Below are positions 1 through 8,236 of a stretch of 64,000 bases of DNA, piece after piece. A model generated the notes under the pieces. That model ran no database searches and was not told the DNA's origin. It saw only the letters and a program-made list of their open reading frames with translations. Position 1 is the stretch's first letter, and every line of letters begins with the position of its first letter. This DNA comes from Helicobacter muridarum. GTDB taxonomy: Bacteria; Campylobacterota; Campylobacteria; Campylobacterales; Helicobacteraceae. A program made the translations under genes and the position numbers. Where the stretch lies: assembly GCF_000765805.2 (NCBI RefSeq), contig NZ_JRPD02000003.1, positions 62,001-126,000 of the forward strand. The letters are read 5' to 3'.

Positions 1-888
1 ATCAACAAGCCCCATTTTTTGCAAGGAAATGCCAGCTTGCAGTGCTATTAACGTCTTTCCACTTCCTGTGCTGCCTGTGATTATGCTTAGTTGATTATGT
101 GGATATGTAAGCATGACATATGCTAGCTTTTGCTCGATATTTAATGGCAAGATATATGGTTTATGCTCTTTGATTATAGAATCAAGTTCTAATATATCTA
201 GCTTATCATTATGCTTTACGCCAAATAATTTCTTACCTGTTAGATAACATTCACTATCTGTATAGTCTATTTCTTCAATTTCTATGATGTGCCATTGACT
301 TAAGGCTTGAAATGCCTTACTTTTTTCAAACGTAATCTTATCACTTAAGTCTCTAAGCAATTTGGTTTTGTAAATAAATTCAATATCTTTAGGATTTAGC
401 ACTTGTCCGCGTTTTATTGATTGAGATTGTATATTATCTGCAAGCGATCTAACTCTCAAGGCTATATCATTGGTGAGTAAAACTAACTTATAATCCTTTG
501 CTATCTCCCTAATCTTTGCGTCATTGTAGCCGTAATCTAGAAATGCTGTTTTATATTTTGTCCTTGTTATAACCCAAATTGGCACATAAACTTCCCCGCT
601 TTTAAACTCAATACGAGAGATATAATCACTGGGTAAAGATTCTATATTAGAGTTAGTGTATATGTTTATCTCATCATTATTTGTAAGCTTTCTTACATTT
701 GAGTCAAGAACAACACAGCGAAAAAACTCTCTAGCAAAGAATCCGCTCTCACTTTGAGAATCTTTCTTTCTATCGAGCTCTTCTAATATTATATCGCTAA
801 TATAAAGCTCGTGATGTTTGTGGTGCAAATATACTAAATTTTCTGTATTATCAAGGATAACCGATGTATCCAATAAAAACCTTTGCAA
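1..888 (-). CDS. PhoH-like ATPase with N-terminal PIN domain (partial)
   Basis: The coding frame is open to the left edge of the window, so the C-terminus is missing; 296 codons are visible. It starts at a TTG preceded by a clear AAGGAG ribosome binding site 5-6 bases upstream, which decides the start. The N-terminus has PIN-nuclease features: 'LLDTSVILDN', 'IILEELDRKK' and 'LLTNDIALR' supply the acidic metal-binding residues. After about residue 240 comes a P-loop, 'GSTGSGKTLIAL', typical of the PhoH family. The combination is the PhoH2/YlaK type, thought to couple an RNase-like PIN domain to an RNA-unwinding ATPase. Known from the family; the activity of this copy is inferred. Confidence 0.85.
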   Translation of the reverse strand, partial: MQRFLLDTSVILDNTENLVYLHHKHHELYISDIILEELDRKKDSQSESGFFAREFFRCVVLDSNVRKLTNNDEINIYTNSNIESLPSDYISRIEFKSGEVYVPIWVITRTKYKTAFLDYGYNDAKIREIAKDYKLVLLTNDIALRVRSLADNIQSQSIKRGQVLNPKDIEFIYKTKLLRDLSDKITFEKSKAFQALSQWHIIEIEEIDYTDSECYLTGKKLFGVKHNDKLDILELDSIIKEHKPYILPLNIEQKLAYVMLTYPHNQLSIITGSTGSGKTLIALQAGISLQKMGLVD

Positions 889-1239
889 ATATCTCCTTTA
901 TCACAAAATACAACTCTAAATTTTACTTGATTTTTTGAAAAACTTTATTTTGTATTGCAATAATCAATTTATAGAAAGCTTTAGTTATAATCATTTGTAA
1001 TTCAAATGCAAGAGAGAACTTTGGATTCCATATTAATGAAAGTGGACTATATTGCTAATTCAATAAAATATAACACAATACTACCATTCATAAAATCATA
1101 CAAATAAAATATATACTTTGATTCTTCCTAGCGTTTATTGAGATTCAATCTCTAAAGAATCGCATAATGCTTTTAACAGCATTTAATATAAAACTTTACA
1201 TACGCATTCAAACCTATTATTAACAGCGGATATTGTTTT
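889..1239. other. AT-rich intergenic stretch
   Basis: About 350 bases between the PhoH start and the coupling-protein remnant. All frames are closed by frequent stops and no RNA gene is apparent. It may hold the unrecognisable N-terminal (membrane) portion of the decayed coupling protein that follows. Confidence 0.5.
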
Positions 1240-1879
1240 ATGCAACAAAAAGAAAGTTTGCATTGGGAAGTAAGATTTGCCAATATCATTGAAATTTGTA
1301 AGTTAGGCTTTTTGGAGATTAAGAATAATTTTGTTAAACTTGGTATTATTGTTGGCAAATATGTCAATAAATTCTTAAAGTTTGGTGGTATGCAGTTTGT
1401 AGCATTTGTCGCTTCTACACAAAGTGTAAAATGTGATGATTGTTATCATCAGTCTTTTAGAATGGGCAGAATCTGTGTTTGTGCAAGATATTAAACAAGA
1501 ATGCTTTGATTACACAAGTGCTTAATCGTGCAAAGAAGCTAGATAATGAAGTATATTTGTTTAATCCATTCTCTAGTCGAACTCATATATAATCCCTTTA
1601 CATTATTGACATGCTAAATACAAGCATTGTGATTTGTAGCTTATTGATTTAGAAAATATCATCTATCCAAGTTATAGAAAAGATGCTATTGGGTTTTGTT
1701 ATCTCTATATAGATTTAGCATTAAGTGAATATGGTAGTGCATTTAAGTTATATAACTTAAGGGCAGGTTTACTTCTATGGGATTTACAATTAAGCAAAAG
1801 CTTTTATTTTAAAGTATATGATAATGAGGTAAAAGATTTTGATAAGGCTTATAGATTCTTAAAAGATAGGTTTAATTAG
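1240..1879 (+). pseudogene. Decayed VirD4/TraG-type type IV secretion coupling protein
   Basis: Several short pieces in different frames line up, in order, with the nucleotide-binding part of VirD4/TraG coupling ATPases. They are 'SLHWEVRFANIIEI' and 'VGKYVNKFLKFGG' (1255-1400), 'AFVASTQSVKC' where the Walker A 'APTRSGKG' should be, 'ESVFVQDIKQECFDYTSA', 'NEVYLFNPFSSRTH', 'YIIDMLNTS', 'LIDLENIIYPSYRKDAIGF' and, open from 1640 to 1879, 'IDLALSEYGSAFKLYNLRA'. The P-loop is destroyed, there are multiple frameshifts and stops, and internal parts are missing, so it cannot be functional. In an intact element this ATPase delivers relaxosome DNA to a type IV secretion channel. The match is from recall of the family pattern, not a search. 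Confidence 0.75.
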
Positions 1880-2299
1880 CGAAGTTACAAAAAAGTATTA
1901 GTTTCATTGTTAGATAAAACCTTAGGCTACTTATTATCCACCAATCACTCTCTCAATTAGAAATGACTTTGTTTGATTGTTATGGTAAATAGGGTGCAAA
2001 AACTCTGATTACAAAATATGCGTGTCAAATTTATGCACTAAGAGAGTAAGAGGACGCTTAGTTTATTAGTAAAATTTTAGGAAATAAGACGTTGAAACAA
2101 ACAAGCAAAAGCCGTAATCACAGCAGAAGTGGCAATCATCTTACATTTTACATTAATGTTGGCATAAGAATTAAGAGAAATGGCATTTGAAAAAAAGAGC
2201 TTATTTCTATTGATAGTGGTAAACCAATCGATTAAAAACATTAAAGGCTTGCCTAGTATAGATGAGCTAGAAATGCAATCTTTAATAGAGAGCGCAATA
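1880..2299. other. Non-coding or fully decayed stretch
   Basis: About 420 bases with no supportable gene. Fragments such as a short open stretch on the plus strand from 2180 exist but have no ribosome binding site and match nothing I recognise. It is probably further debris of the coupling protein or the lost 3' end of the split PLP-enzyme gene. Confidence 0.4.
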
Positions 2300-2932
2300 T
2301 TAAAATATCAATTCAAAAAAAAGGGGTGGGGCAAGAATCATGCCTGTAGAATTAGAAACAAAACGCAATTTCTCATATAAAGAATCATCGTTTAAAACAA
2401 CCGCTCCCCCCACACTATCACTATGCCTATTAATATATTTTGTCATACTATGCACCACGACATCAGCACCTAAATCTAAGGGTTTTTGTAGATAAGGTGT
2501 AGCAAAGGTATTATCGACTATGGTTAAGATATTATGTTTTTTTGCTATTGCACAAATAGCTTTTATATCACAAAGCTGCAAAAGTGGATTAGTTGGGGAT
2601 TCTAGCCAAATCATTTTAGTCTTACTCGTAATAGCAGATTGGATATTTTCTAAATTTGTCATATCAAGGTATTTGACTTTGATATTAAAATGATTAAATA
2701 CTTTACTTAAAAGTCGTCTTGTCCCTCCATAAATATCATCAAAACAAAGAATCTCATCATCAGATTTTAAAAAACTCAATAAACTCACACATTCAGCCGC
2801 TTGACCGCTTGCATAACAAATCGCATATTTTGCATTCTCTAAAGCTGCTAACTTACTCTCTACAACTTCCCTTGTAGGATTGACAGAACTAATGGCTTTT
2901 GTGAAATAAGCTATGCAAACTAAAGGCTTTTT

Positions 2933-3376
2933 ATGGATTATTTAACAGCTAGAATTATAAGTGAAGCAGGCTATGGCAAACTGCAAGGTGATATAGATAA
3001 GGATTTGCAACAAGAAATACTAATAAGCAATAAAGCTAATGAAAACGAAGTTTCGCAGTCAAAGCAAAATTTTACAAACCTACTCAAGCCTCAAGGCACG
3101 CAAAACAATCCTTTAGCTTCGAATGTAAGACCACAAGCTAAAGATAATAGCACATTGCAAAACTTGGGACGCAATGTGATTAATATAAATGACAATTCAT
3201 TACAAGCCACACAAGATAGCACCATAGCTAAACCAAATCCCACAAGCACTTACAATAGTAATATAGTCTTAAGTAGCGATCCAAATTTTAAGCCTCAAAC
3301 TAGCCAATTTGCAAACTTAAAAGATTCTAAAAATTCAAACTCTACTCCATTTAAGAAACAAGCTTATACCACATAA
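2933..3376 (+). CDS. Unknown Asn/Ser/Gln-rich protein within the insertion
   Basis: A 147-codon frame I do not recognise. It begins 'MDYLTARIISEAGYGKLQGD' and is hydrophilic, rich in Asn, Ser, Gln and Lys, without signal peptide, membrane segment or known motif. No clear ribosome binding site precedes the ATG, so it may be an internal fragment of a larger accessory protein rather than a gene with its own start. A short frame 60 bases downstream in another phase may be its displaced C-terminus. Position next to a conjugation remnant suggests, but does not prove, mobile-element origin. Confidence 0.35.
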   Translation: MDYLTARIISEAGYGKLQGDIDKDLQQEILISNKANENEVSQSKQNFTNLLKPQGTQNNPLASNVRPQAKDNSTLQNLGRNVININDNSLQATQDSTIAKPNPTSTYNSNIVLSSDPNFKPQTSQFANLKDSKNSNSTPFKKQAYTT

Positions 3377-3439
3377 GAGACTAGGAAATGTAATCTCTGA
3401 TTTAAATTTTATAATCATTTAGGCTATGGCAGTAACTCA

Positions 3440-3574
3440 ATGCGATATAGAGACTTAGTAGCAAAGTATCAAGAAGTTAATCCTCTTGCAAAGGAATATA
3501 ATATTACAGATTATCTATCACTTGCAAAATACTATGATTTACAATCTAGCGAGATTCCTTCATCAAATAGTTAA
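3440..3574 (+). pseudogene. Short frame, possible C-terminal remnant of the inserted gene
   Basis: A 44-codon open frame ('MRYRDLVAKYQEVNPLAK...') ending exactly at the right boundary of the insertion with 'SSEIPSSNS' and a TAA. The sequence reads like real protein and is in a different phase from the Asn/Ser-rich frame upstream, as expected if one gene were frameshifted. There is no ribosome binding site and no recognised family. Confidence 0.3.
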
Positions 3575-3724
3575 TCTCGAATACCCAAATCCTCTAATAG
3601 TATTTTCAAAATCTGGTTTTGCAAAGGTGCTTGCTAGATGGATAGAGCTTATAACATCACTTGAGGTTTCACCGCTTAAATTAGGTTCTTCAGCCACAGA
3701 TATGGCTTTGGTGCTAAACTTCAT

Positions 3725-4082
3725 AATCTTCCTTTCTTAAATAAATTTAACTTGATAAAATTCTACTATTATTTTTTTAAAAAGGCTTACTTTAAGAATA
3801 TCTCAATGGCAAAATGATAGTTTCTTAATTTATAATGCATACGAAATATCACCTTGTAATCTTAATTTATGTTGCACTCTTAAATCCAAATAAAGGAGAT
3901 TTTACACACAAATCTTAATTTATGTTACTTTATAGAAAAAACCAAAGAAAAAATAACAAAATTATTACAACCTAAAACGCAATATGTTAAACTCAAAGTG
4001 CTTAAAATTATATAGATTACAGGTATAGAGGGCTTTAAGCAATAAATCATAAGGCATTTATATCTAATTTAAAGGGTAAGCT
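3725..4082. other. Intergenic region upstream of the NCS1 permease
   Basis: About 358 AT-rich bases between two divergent starts. The 16-mer AATCTTAATTTATGTT occurs twice (3858-3873 and 3911-3926), 53 bases apart on the same strand, with an AAAGGAGAT stretch between the copies. I see no riboswitch fold I can name and no gene; the repeat could be an operator or a small local duplication. Confidence 0.4.
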
Positions 4083-5549
4083 ATGCAAGAAAAAAATCAT
4101 CTCTTAGAAGAGGCTATATTACCAGTTTGGAATAACCAAAGAACGATAGGATTCATAGGTTTTATTTGGATGTGGATAAGTATGGCAGTTATTATCGCTA
4201 CTTTTTCACTAGGAGAGACAGGCATTAAATCTATGTCGCTTTGGGAAGTTTTGGGCATAATTTTCATTGCCAATGTGGCTATTGCTATTATTATGACCCT
4301 TGTAGCAGATATTGGTGTAGAACATGGGCTTTCGTTTGCGGTGTATTTGCGAGCTCCCTTTGGGATAAAGGGAACACATTTCCCCTCCATTGCAAGGGGT
4401 ATTGGAGCATCGATATGGTTTGGGATTCAAACCTATTTGGGAGCCTTAGCCCTCAATGGAATCTCCGAATATCTATTAGGTTTTGATAATTGGTTTATAT
4501 GGTATGTGCTTTTTGCCATTATTCAAATAGTTAGCACGGGTATGGGGATTAGATCGGTGGAAGTTATTACTTCAGTAGCAGCACCTTGTATCATCGCTGT
4601 AACAATTTGGATGTATTTCACATTAGAAGAACTTGCACAAATTAAGGGCGTTAATATCTGGACTTTTGCAGGTAGTGAAAATATTAATCTCTTTGTCTTT
4701 TTCTTTGCTAATATGTCCTTTTGGTCTGCTTTAGCCATAGATATTCCTAATCTTACGCGTTTTTTAAAAACCCAAAGTGGAGCAAAAAGTTTTTTTAAAA
4801 GGAACAAAAATGTCTTTATAGCCCAGCTTATAGCACTTCCAGCTACACAGGCTTGGATAGGGGCTATTGGAGGTATTTCTTTTTTAGCAGCAGGACTTTG
4901 GAATCCTATAGAAGTTATACAGGCTAATGGCACAGGGCTTACAATGATTGTTTTACTTGTTATGGTGATTTTCTCTCAATGGTCTACTAATGCCCCTGCA
5001 AACCTTATCCCCGCAGCTTTAGCTTTTGTTAATGCTGGAGCACCTAAGATTCATTATTTCACCGCTGTTGTGCTTGCAGGTATTGTTGGAACTATTATTA
5101 TGCCTTGGCTCATCTTAGATAATCTCTTTATTTTCCTTGGCTATTATGGTGCAGTGTTATCGGGCATAGCAGGAATTATCATCGCAGATTATTACATTAT
5201 CCGCAAAAGAAAAGTAAATGTCCCACATCTATACCGCTATGATGGGCAGTTTGTCTTTTATAAAGGCTTTAATTTTGCCGGTCTTTTGAGCTGGTTAATT
5301 GGAGGGGTTTTAGCCATTTATTTTACGAGCTATGCTTTTTTAGTGGGCTTTTTTGTAAGCCTAATTGTCTATGTTTTTTTAATGAAAGTTTGGATTATAC
5401 CAAGATACACTCAAGCTGAAATTGCAAGTAAGGATGATAGCTTTCTTGGGACAAGTGTTGGTATGAATTGGGTCTATGATAGTAAAAATGAAAAATTCAA
5501 CCGTATAGCCACGCAAAACCTTAGCCTAACTCCTAGGGAGGATAGATAG
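4083..5549 (+). CDS. NCS1-family nucleobase/cation symporter
   Basis: A 488-residue membrane protein with about 12 hydrophobic segments, the usual length for NCS1 carriers (Mhp1, PucI, cytosine/uracil/allantoin permeases). The N-terminal 'LPVWNNQRTIGFIGFIWMWI' and 'GIGASIWFGIQTYLGALAL' resemble the substrate-site helices 1 and 3 of this family, and 'PNLTRF' is typical of its middle part. It imports a nucleobase or related ring compound with sodium or protons. The gene is visibly richer in G/C than its surroundings and stands alone between decayed DNA, so recent acquisition is plausible. The exact substrate cannot be read from sequence. Confidence 0.85.
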   Translation: MQEKNHLLEEAILPVWNNQRTIGFIGFIWMWISMAVIIATFSLGETGIKSMSLWEVLGIIFIANVAIAIIMTLVADIGVEHGLSFAVYLRAPFGIKGTHFPSIARGIGASIWFGIQTYLGALALNGISEYLLGFDNWFIWYVLFAIIQIVSTGMGIRSVEVITSVAAPCIIAVTIWMYFTLEELAQIKGVNIWTFAGSENINLFVFFFANMSFWSALAIDIPNLTRFLKTQSGAKSFFKRNKNVFIAQLIALPATQAWIGAIGGISFLAAGLWNPIEVIQANGTGLTMIVLLVMVIFSQWSTNAPANLIPAALAFVNAGAPKIHYFTAVVLAGIVGTIIMPWLILDNLFIFLGYYGAVLSGIAGIIIADYYIIRKRKVNVPHLYRYDGQFVFYKGFNFAGLLSWLIGGVLAIYFTSYAFLVGFFVSLIVYVFLMKVWIIPRYTQAEIASKDDSFLGTSVGMNWVYDSKNEKFNRIATQNLSLTPREDR

Positions 5550-6299
5550 ATTAGAATCTTAAAAGAATTTTGCCTCTTGGTATTACAATACAAATAATGC
5601 GAAATTGGGAAGTAACCATAGGACTTTGCGGTTTCAGTTTGCAAAATCAAAAGATTATGAAAAAGGATTTTCTCTTTAGTGCTTTAGTAATCTTAGATTA
5701 AATTGTTTAGATTCTATGTTTGCTTTTATTTTATCAATTTTACTCTTTTCTAAAATCTTTTACTATATTTTAGATTTGCTTCAATGAGCGTTGAATTTGT
5801 TTTAAACTCACCACTCAAGCTATAATAATTATCCTCTTAAGATTCTCGTTTTTCAAATATCTATCTACAATAAGGCTTTAAAGTATTGGCGTTATCACTT
5901 TCCTGCTATTAACATACTATCTCTACCTTTAGAACTATAAGCGCAAGTATAAACCCTTGTTAGATTTTATTCCCATTTTATGAATAAGCTTGCTTATCTC
6001 TTTGAGTTACCTTTCATTTTGTTTTAGTGGCTTATACTCATATTTTGTAATGGCAAATGGTTAAACTACTGTGTTGAATGTATATTTTATTTTTTTTTTT
6101 TTTTTTGTAAATATTGCCCAAATTGTATAATTTTTGTATTCATATCCAATATGACAAAAAGCGGTATTTTGTAAAGCCTTTTGTAGTTTCAAGTCTTTTT
6201 CATTTCTTCATTACTGAATTCTTGTTTGAAGAATCACTAAATTAGTATAAATTAAATATAAACTAAAAGTTTATTGCAAAAGCTATAGTTATCTATTTG
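5550..6299. other. 750-bp gene-free stretch with a protein remnant
   Basis: No intact gene. A stop-free frame without a start at 5563-5679 reads 'NTNNAKLGSNHRTLRFQF' and looks like real protein sequence of an unrecognised gene, ending at TAG. The remainder is AT-rich with stops in all frames, and includes the T17 run listed separately. Confidence 0.5.
6090..6106. repeat. Homopolymer T17 tract
   Basis: Seventeen consecutive T bases between the permease and purU, downstream of both. Tracts this long are prone to slippage, but no gene is in a position to be switched by it. Confidence 0.9.
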
Positions 6300-7127
6300 T
6301 TAGAATACAATTGTCTTGTTTTTGTATACAAATATCCTATCCTCTAAAGCGAAATTAAGGGCTCGAGATAAAACTACCTTTTCAATATCTCGTCCAGCCC
6401 TTTGCATATCTCTCCAAGAATAACTATGGTTAATATGAATGATATCTTGCGTTATAATAGGACCTTCATCTAGATTTTCATTTACAAAATGTGCAGTTGC
6501 TCCAATAATCTTTACTCCTCGCTCATATGCTTGTTTATAAGGGTTTGCACCTATAAATGCAGGGAGAAAACTATGGTGTATATTAATAATTTTATTATAG
6601 AAATGATTTGTAAAATTACTTGTTAGGATTCTCATATATTTTGCAAGAACAAGATAATCTATATTAAATTTGATAACTTCTAAAATTTTTGCCTCATGAG
6701 ATTCTCTACTAAGATTATTAGATGGGATATGAAAAAATGGTATACCAAATTTATCTGCCAATGGACTCAATATGTTGTGATTGCTTATAATGGCCTTTAT
6801 ATTGGCATTTAACTCACCGCTATCATGTCTTAGGAGTAGGTCTCCTATACAGTGATTTTCCTTTGTGCAAAGGATAATGATGTTTTTCTTGCTAAGTGGT
6901 TGTATTTTAAGCATGCTATCTGTAGGCAAAATATCAATTAGCCGTTTATATAAAACATTATTATCTACTTCGCCGCAAGCATGTGTGCGCATAAAAAAAC
7001 GTAAATTTTCCCTATCTACATATTCATCATTACGTTCTATATTTAGTCCTAGCTCATAGAGAACTGAAGATATATTATAGATGAGTCCTTTTCTATCGGT
7101 TGCACTAATTAGAATTACAAGTTCCAT
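6300..7127 (-). CDS. purU: Formyltetrahydrofolate deformylase
   Basis: 275 residues with the PurU layout: an N-terminal ACT domain (residues 1-80, 'LISATDRKGLIYNISSVL') and a formyltransferase-like catalytic domain. The catalytic motif 'INIHHSFLPAF' lies at 181-191 and the aspartate motif 'DEGPII' at 220-225. The enzyme hydrolyses 10-formyl-THF to formate and THF, supplying formate or recycling folate. A second member of the same fold, purN, lies at 49 kb and lacks the ACT domain. It stands alone on the minus strand with no operon partner in sight. Confidence 0.93.
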   Translation of the reverse strand: MELVILISATDRKGLIYNISSVLYELGLNIERNDEYVDRENLRFFMRTHACGEVDNNVLYKRLIDILPTDSMLKIQPLSKKNIIILCTKENHCIGDLLLRHDSGELNANIKAIISNHNILSPLADKFGIPFFHIPSNNLSRESHEAKILEVIKFNIDYLVLAKYMRILTSNFTNHFYNKIINIHHSFLPAFIGANPYKQAYERGVKIIGATAHFVNENLDEGPIITQDIIHINHSYSWRDMQRAGRDIEKVVLSRALNFALEDRIFVYKNKTIVF

Positions 7128-7242
7128 AGCTTAATATTATGTATTTTTACTTTCTGATTTGATGTTGTTTGCTTTTTATATTCCGCAATTTGCCCAAGCT
7201 GGGTTTACTAATAGTATATAAGTCTATATTATCTGGCTGTAA

Positions 7243-8136
7243 TTACAATCCAATTCCTATATTTAAGCCGATAACATGTGTATAGTTATTTGGCTCTACA
7301 TAATTCCCTATGAATTGTCCTTTTTTGTAGCCATCTTTTACATCTGATTCCAAAATATTCCAGTATTGATAATATGCTTTTAGGAATATCGAATATTTGT
7401 TATTTGGATTATAAGATAGCATGAGAGAAGCTGCATATCCGCTGCCATTTTTTTGTTCAAAGTTAAGATCGGAATCATATCCAATATCAGTCATATAAGT
7501 CTTATTCCAGCCCCTAATGAGTCGCCTGTATTGGGCATTCAACGTAATAGAAACCTTAGAACCAATGAAAGCTCCAATGTTTAGCCCTGCTAAATAATAC
7601 ACGTAGTGTTGTTCACGTTTATACGCATTTGGATCGTTATATTTATTATATGCAAATCGATAACCAACTCCTATATCTAATCCAACATGAACCCTACTGA
7701 TAACTATATGTGGATTTATAATATATTCTGTAAAGTAATAGTAATCATTCGAGCTTGCATTGTATGGGAAGCAATTTTTTTGCTGTGTATTTGGTGTTAT
7801 TGTGCATGCTTGTCCTTCATATTTGGTATTTATGCTTTTATAATACCCCCCTGATATAGATTGCGTTAGATTAGAGAAACTATTAGTTACTTTTGTATCA
7901 AATCCAGCCATAGCCCCAGATATTTTCATGAGTCTATTATTGTCTCCATCTACTTCCTTATAACTATAGTATTGCGTTCCAGCACTAAGCCTATATCCCC
8001 AAGCACCATACTTAGTATTTTTCTCCATCTCTTCGTTAAAATAGTCTATGAAATCTGGAAAAACTGCCGCATAGCTAATTCCTTGCGCAACAAAAGCTAC
8101 AGTTGCACAAAGCAAGCATTGCTTAAAGTAATTCAT
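7243..8136 (-). CDS. Helicobacter-type outer membrane protein
   Basis: About 297 residues from the ATG at 8136, which is preceded by AAGGGG and opens a good signal peptide ('MNYFKQCLLCATVAFVAQG', cleavage after 'SYA'). A longer frame to 8217 lacks a ribosome binding site. The mature part alternates aromatic and polar residues as in a beta-barrel and ends 'VIGLNIGIGL', not the usual terminal Phe. Two cysteines in 'ACTITPNTQQKNC' could form a surface loop disulfide. It follows icd at 85 bases with a hairpin between, so it is probably transcribed separately. Function unknown. Confidence 0.75.
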   Translation of the reverse strand: MNYFKQCLLCATVAFVAQGISYAAVFPDFIDYFNEEMEKNTKYGAWGYRLSAGTQYYSYKEVDGDNNRLMKISGAMAGFDTKVTNSFSNLTQSISGGYYKSINTKYEGQACTITPNTQQKNCFPYNASSNDYYYFTEYIINPHIVISRVHVGLDIGVGYRFAYNKYNDPNAYKREQHYVYYLAGLNIGAFIGSKVSITLNAQYRRLIRGWNKTYMTDIGYDSDLNFEQKNGSGYAASLMLSYNPNNKYSIFLKAYYQYWNILESDVKDGYKKGQFIGNYVEPNNYTHVIGLNIGIGL

Positions 8137-8210
8137 ATAAAACCCCTTAAGAACAAGTTTTAACCTAAGTTTAGAAAAGCAATGTAACCAATTCAAGTTA
8201 ATAAAAGCTA

Positions 8211-8236
8211 ATATCAAAGCTTTAAGGCTTTGATAT
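8211..8236 (-). terminator. Hairpin at the 3' end of icd
   Basis: A perfect 10-bp inverted repeat (ATATCAAAGC / GCTTTGATAT) with a 6-base loop overlaps the icd stop codon. On the minus strand it is followed by TTAGCTTTTATT, a weak U-rich tail. A rho-independent terminator separating icd from the outer membrane protein is the simplest reading. Confidence 0.65.

Larger units (their letters stand above)
2888..3574 (+). mobile_element. 687-bp insertion inside the PLP-enzyme gene
   Basis: Removing these bases rejoins ...GGATTGACAGA with TCTCGAATACCC..., which on the minus strand reads G-Y-S-R-S-V-N-P in frame. The boundaries are therefore known to within one or two bases. No target-site duplication and no convincing terminal inverted repeats are visible, and no transposase is encoded. 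It may be a non-autonomous insert or a piece left by recombination. It carries the two small frames at 2933-3376 and 3440-3574. Confidence 0.65.
2300..3724 (-). pseudogene. Cystathionine gamma-synthase/lyase-like PLP enzyme, split by an insertion
   Basis: Two halves of one trans-sulfuration enzyme lie on the minus strand. The N-terminal 50 or so residues start at ATG 3724 behind an AAGGAAG site ('MKFSTKAISVAEEPNLSG' through 'IRGFGYSR') and stop at 3575. The frame resumes at 2887 with 'VNPTREVVESKLAALENAKY' and runs through the PLP-lysine motif 'HSMTKYINRHSDSVGG'. Joining 'GYSR' to 'SVNPTRE' across the gap restores a perfect family signature, so bases 2888-3574 are an insertion. The 3' end is also lost: after 'NSTGMILAPP' the frame breaks at a C4T8 run near 2320. 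The family (Cys/Met metabolism PLP enzymes) makes cystathionine or cleaves it; this copy is dead. Confidence 0.85.

Noticed and set aside
2180-2380. A 66-codon plus-strand frame overlapping the end of the PLP pseudogene
   Set aside because: No ribosome binding site, antisense to a recognisable gene, and no family resemblance.
3725-4082. Riboswitch upstream of the nucleobase permease
   Set aside because: No purine, preQ1 or TPP core could be recognised; only a 16-base direct repeat is present.
4097-4933. Long open frames antisense to the NCS1 permease
   Set aside because: They lie wholly within the permease, lack ribosome binding sites and have no family features; they are shadows of a strongly coding frame.
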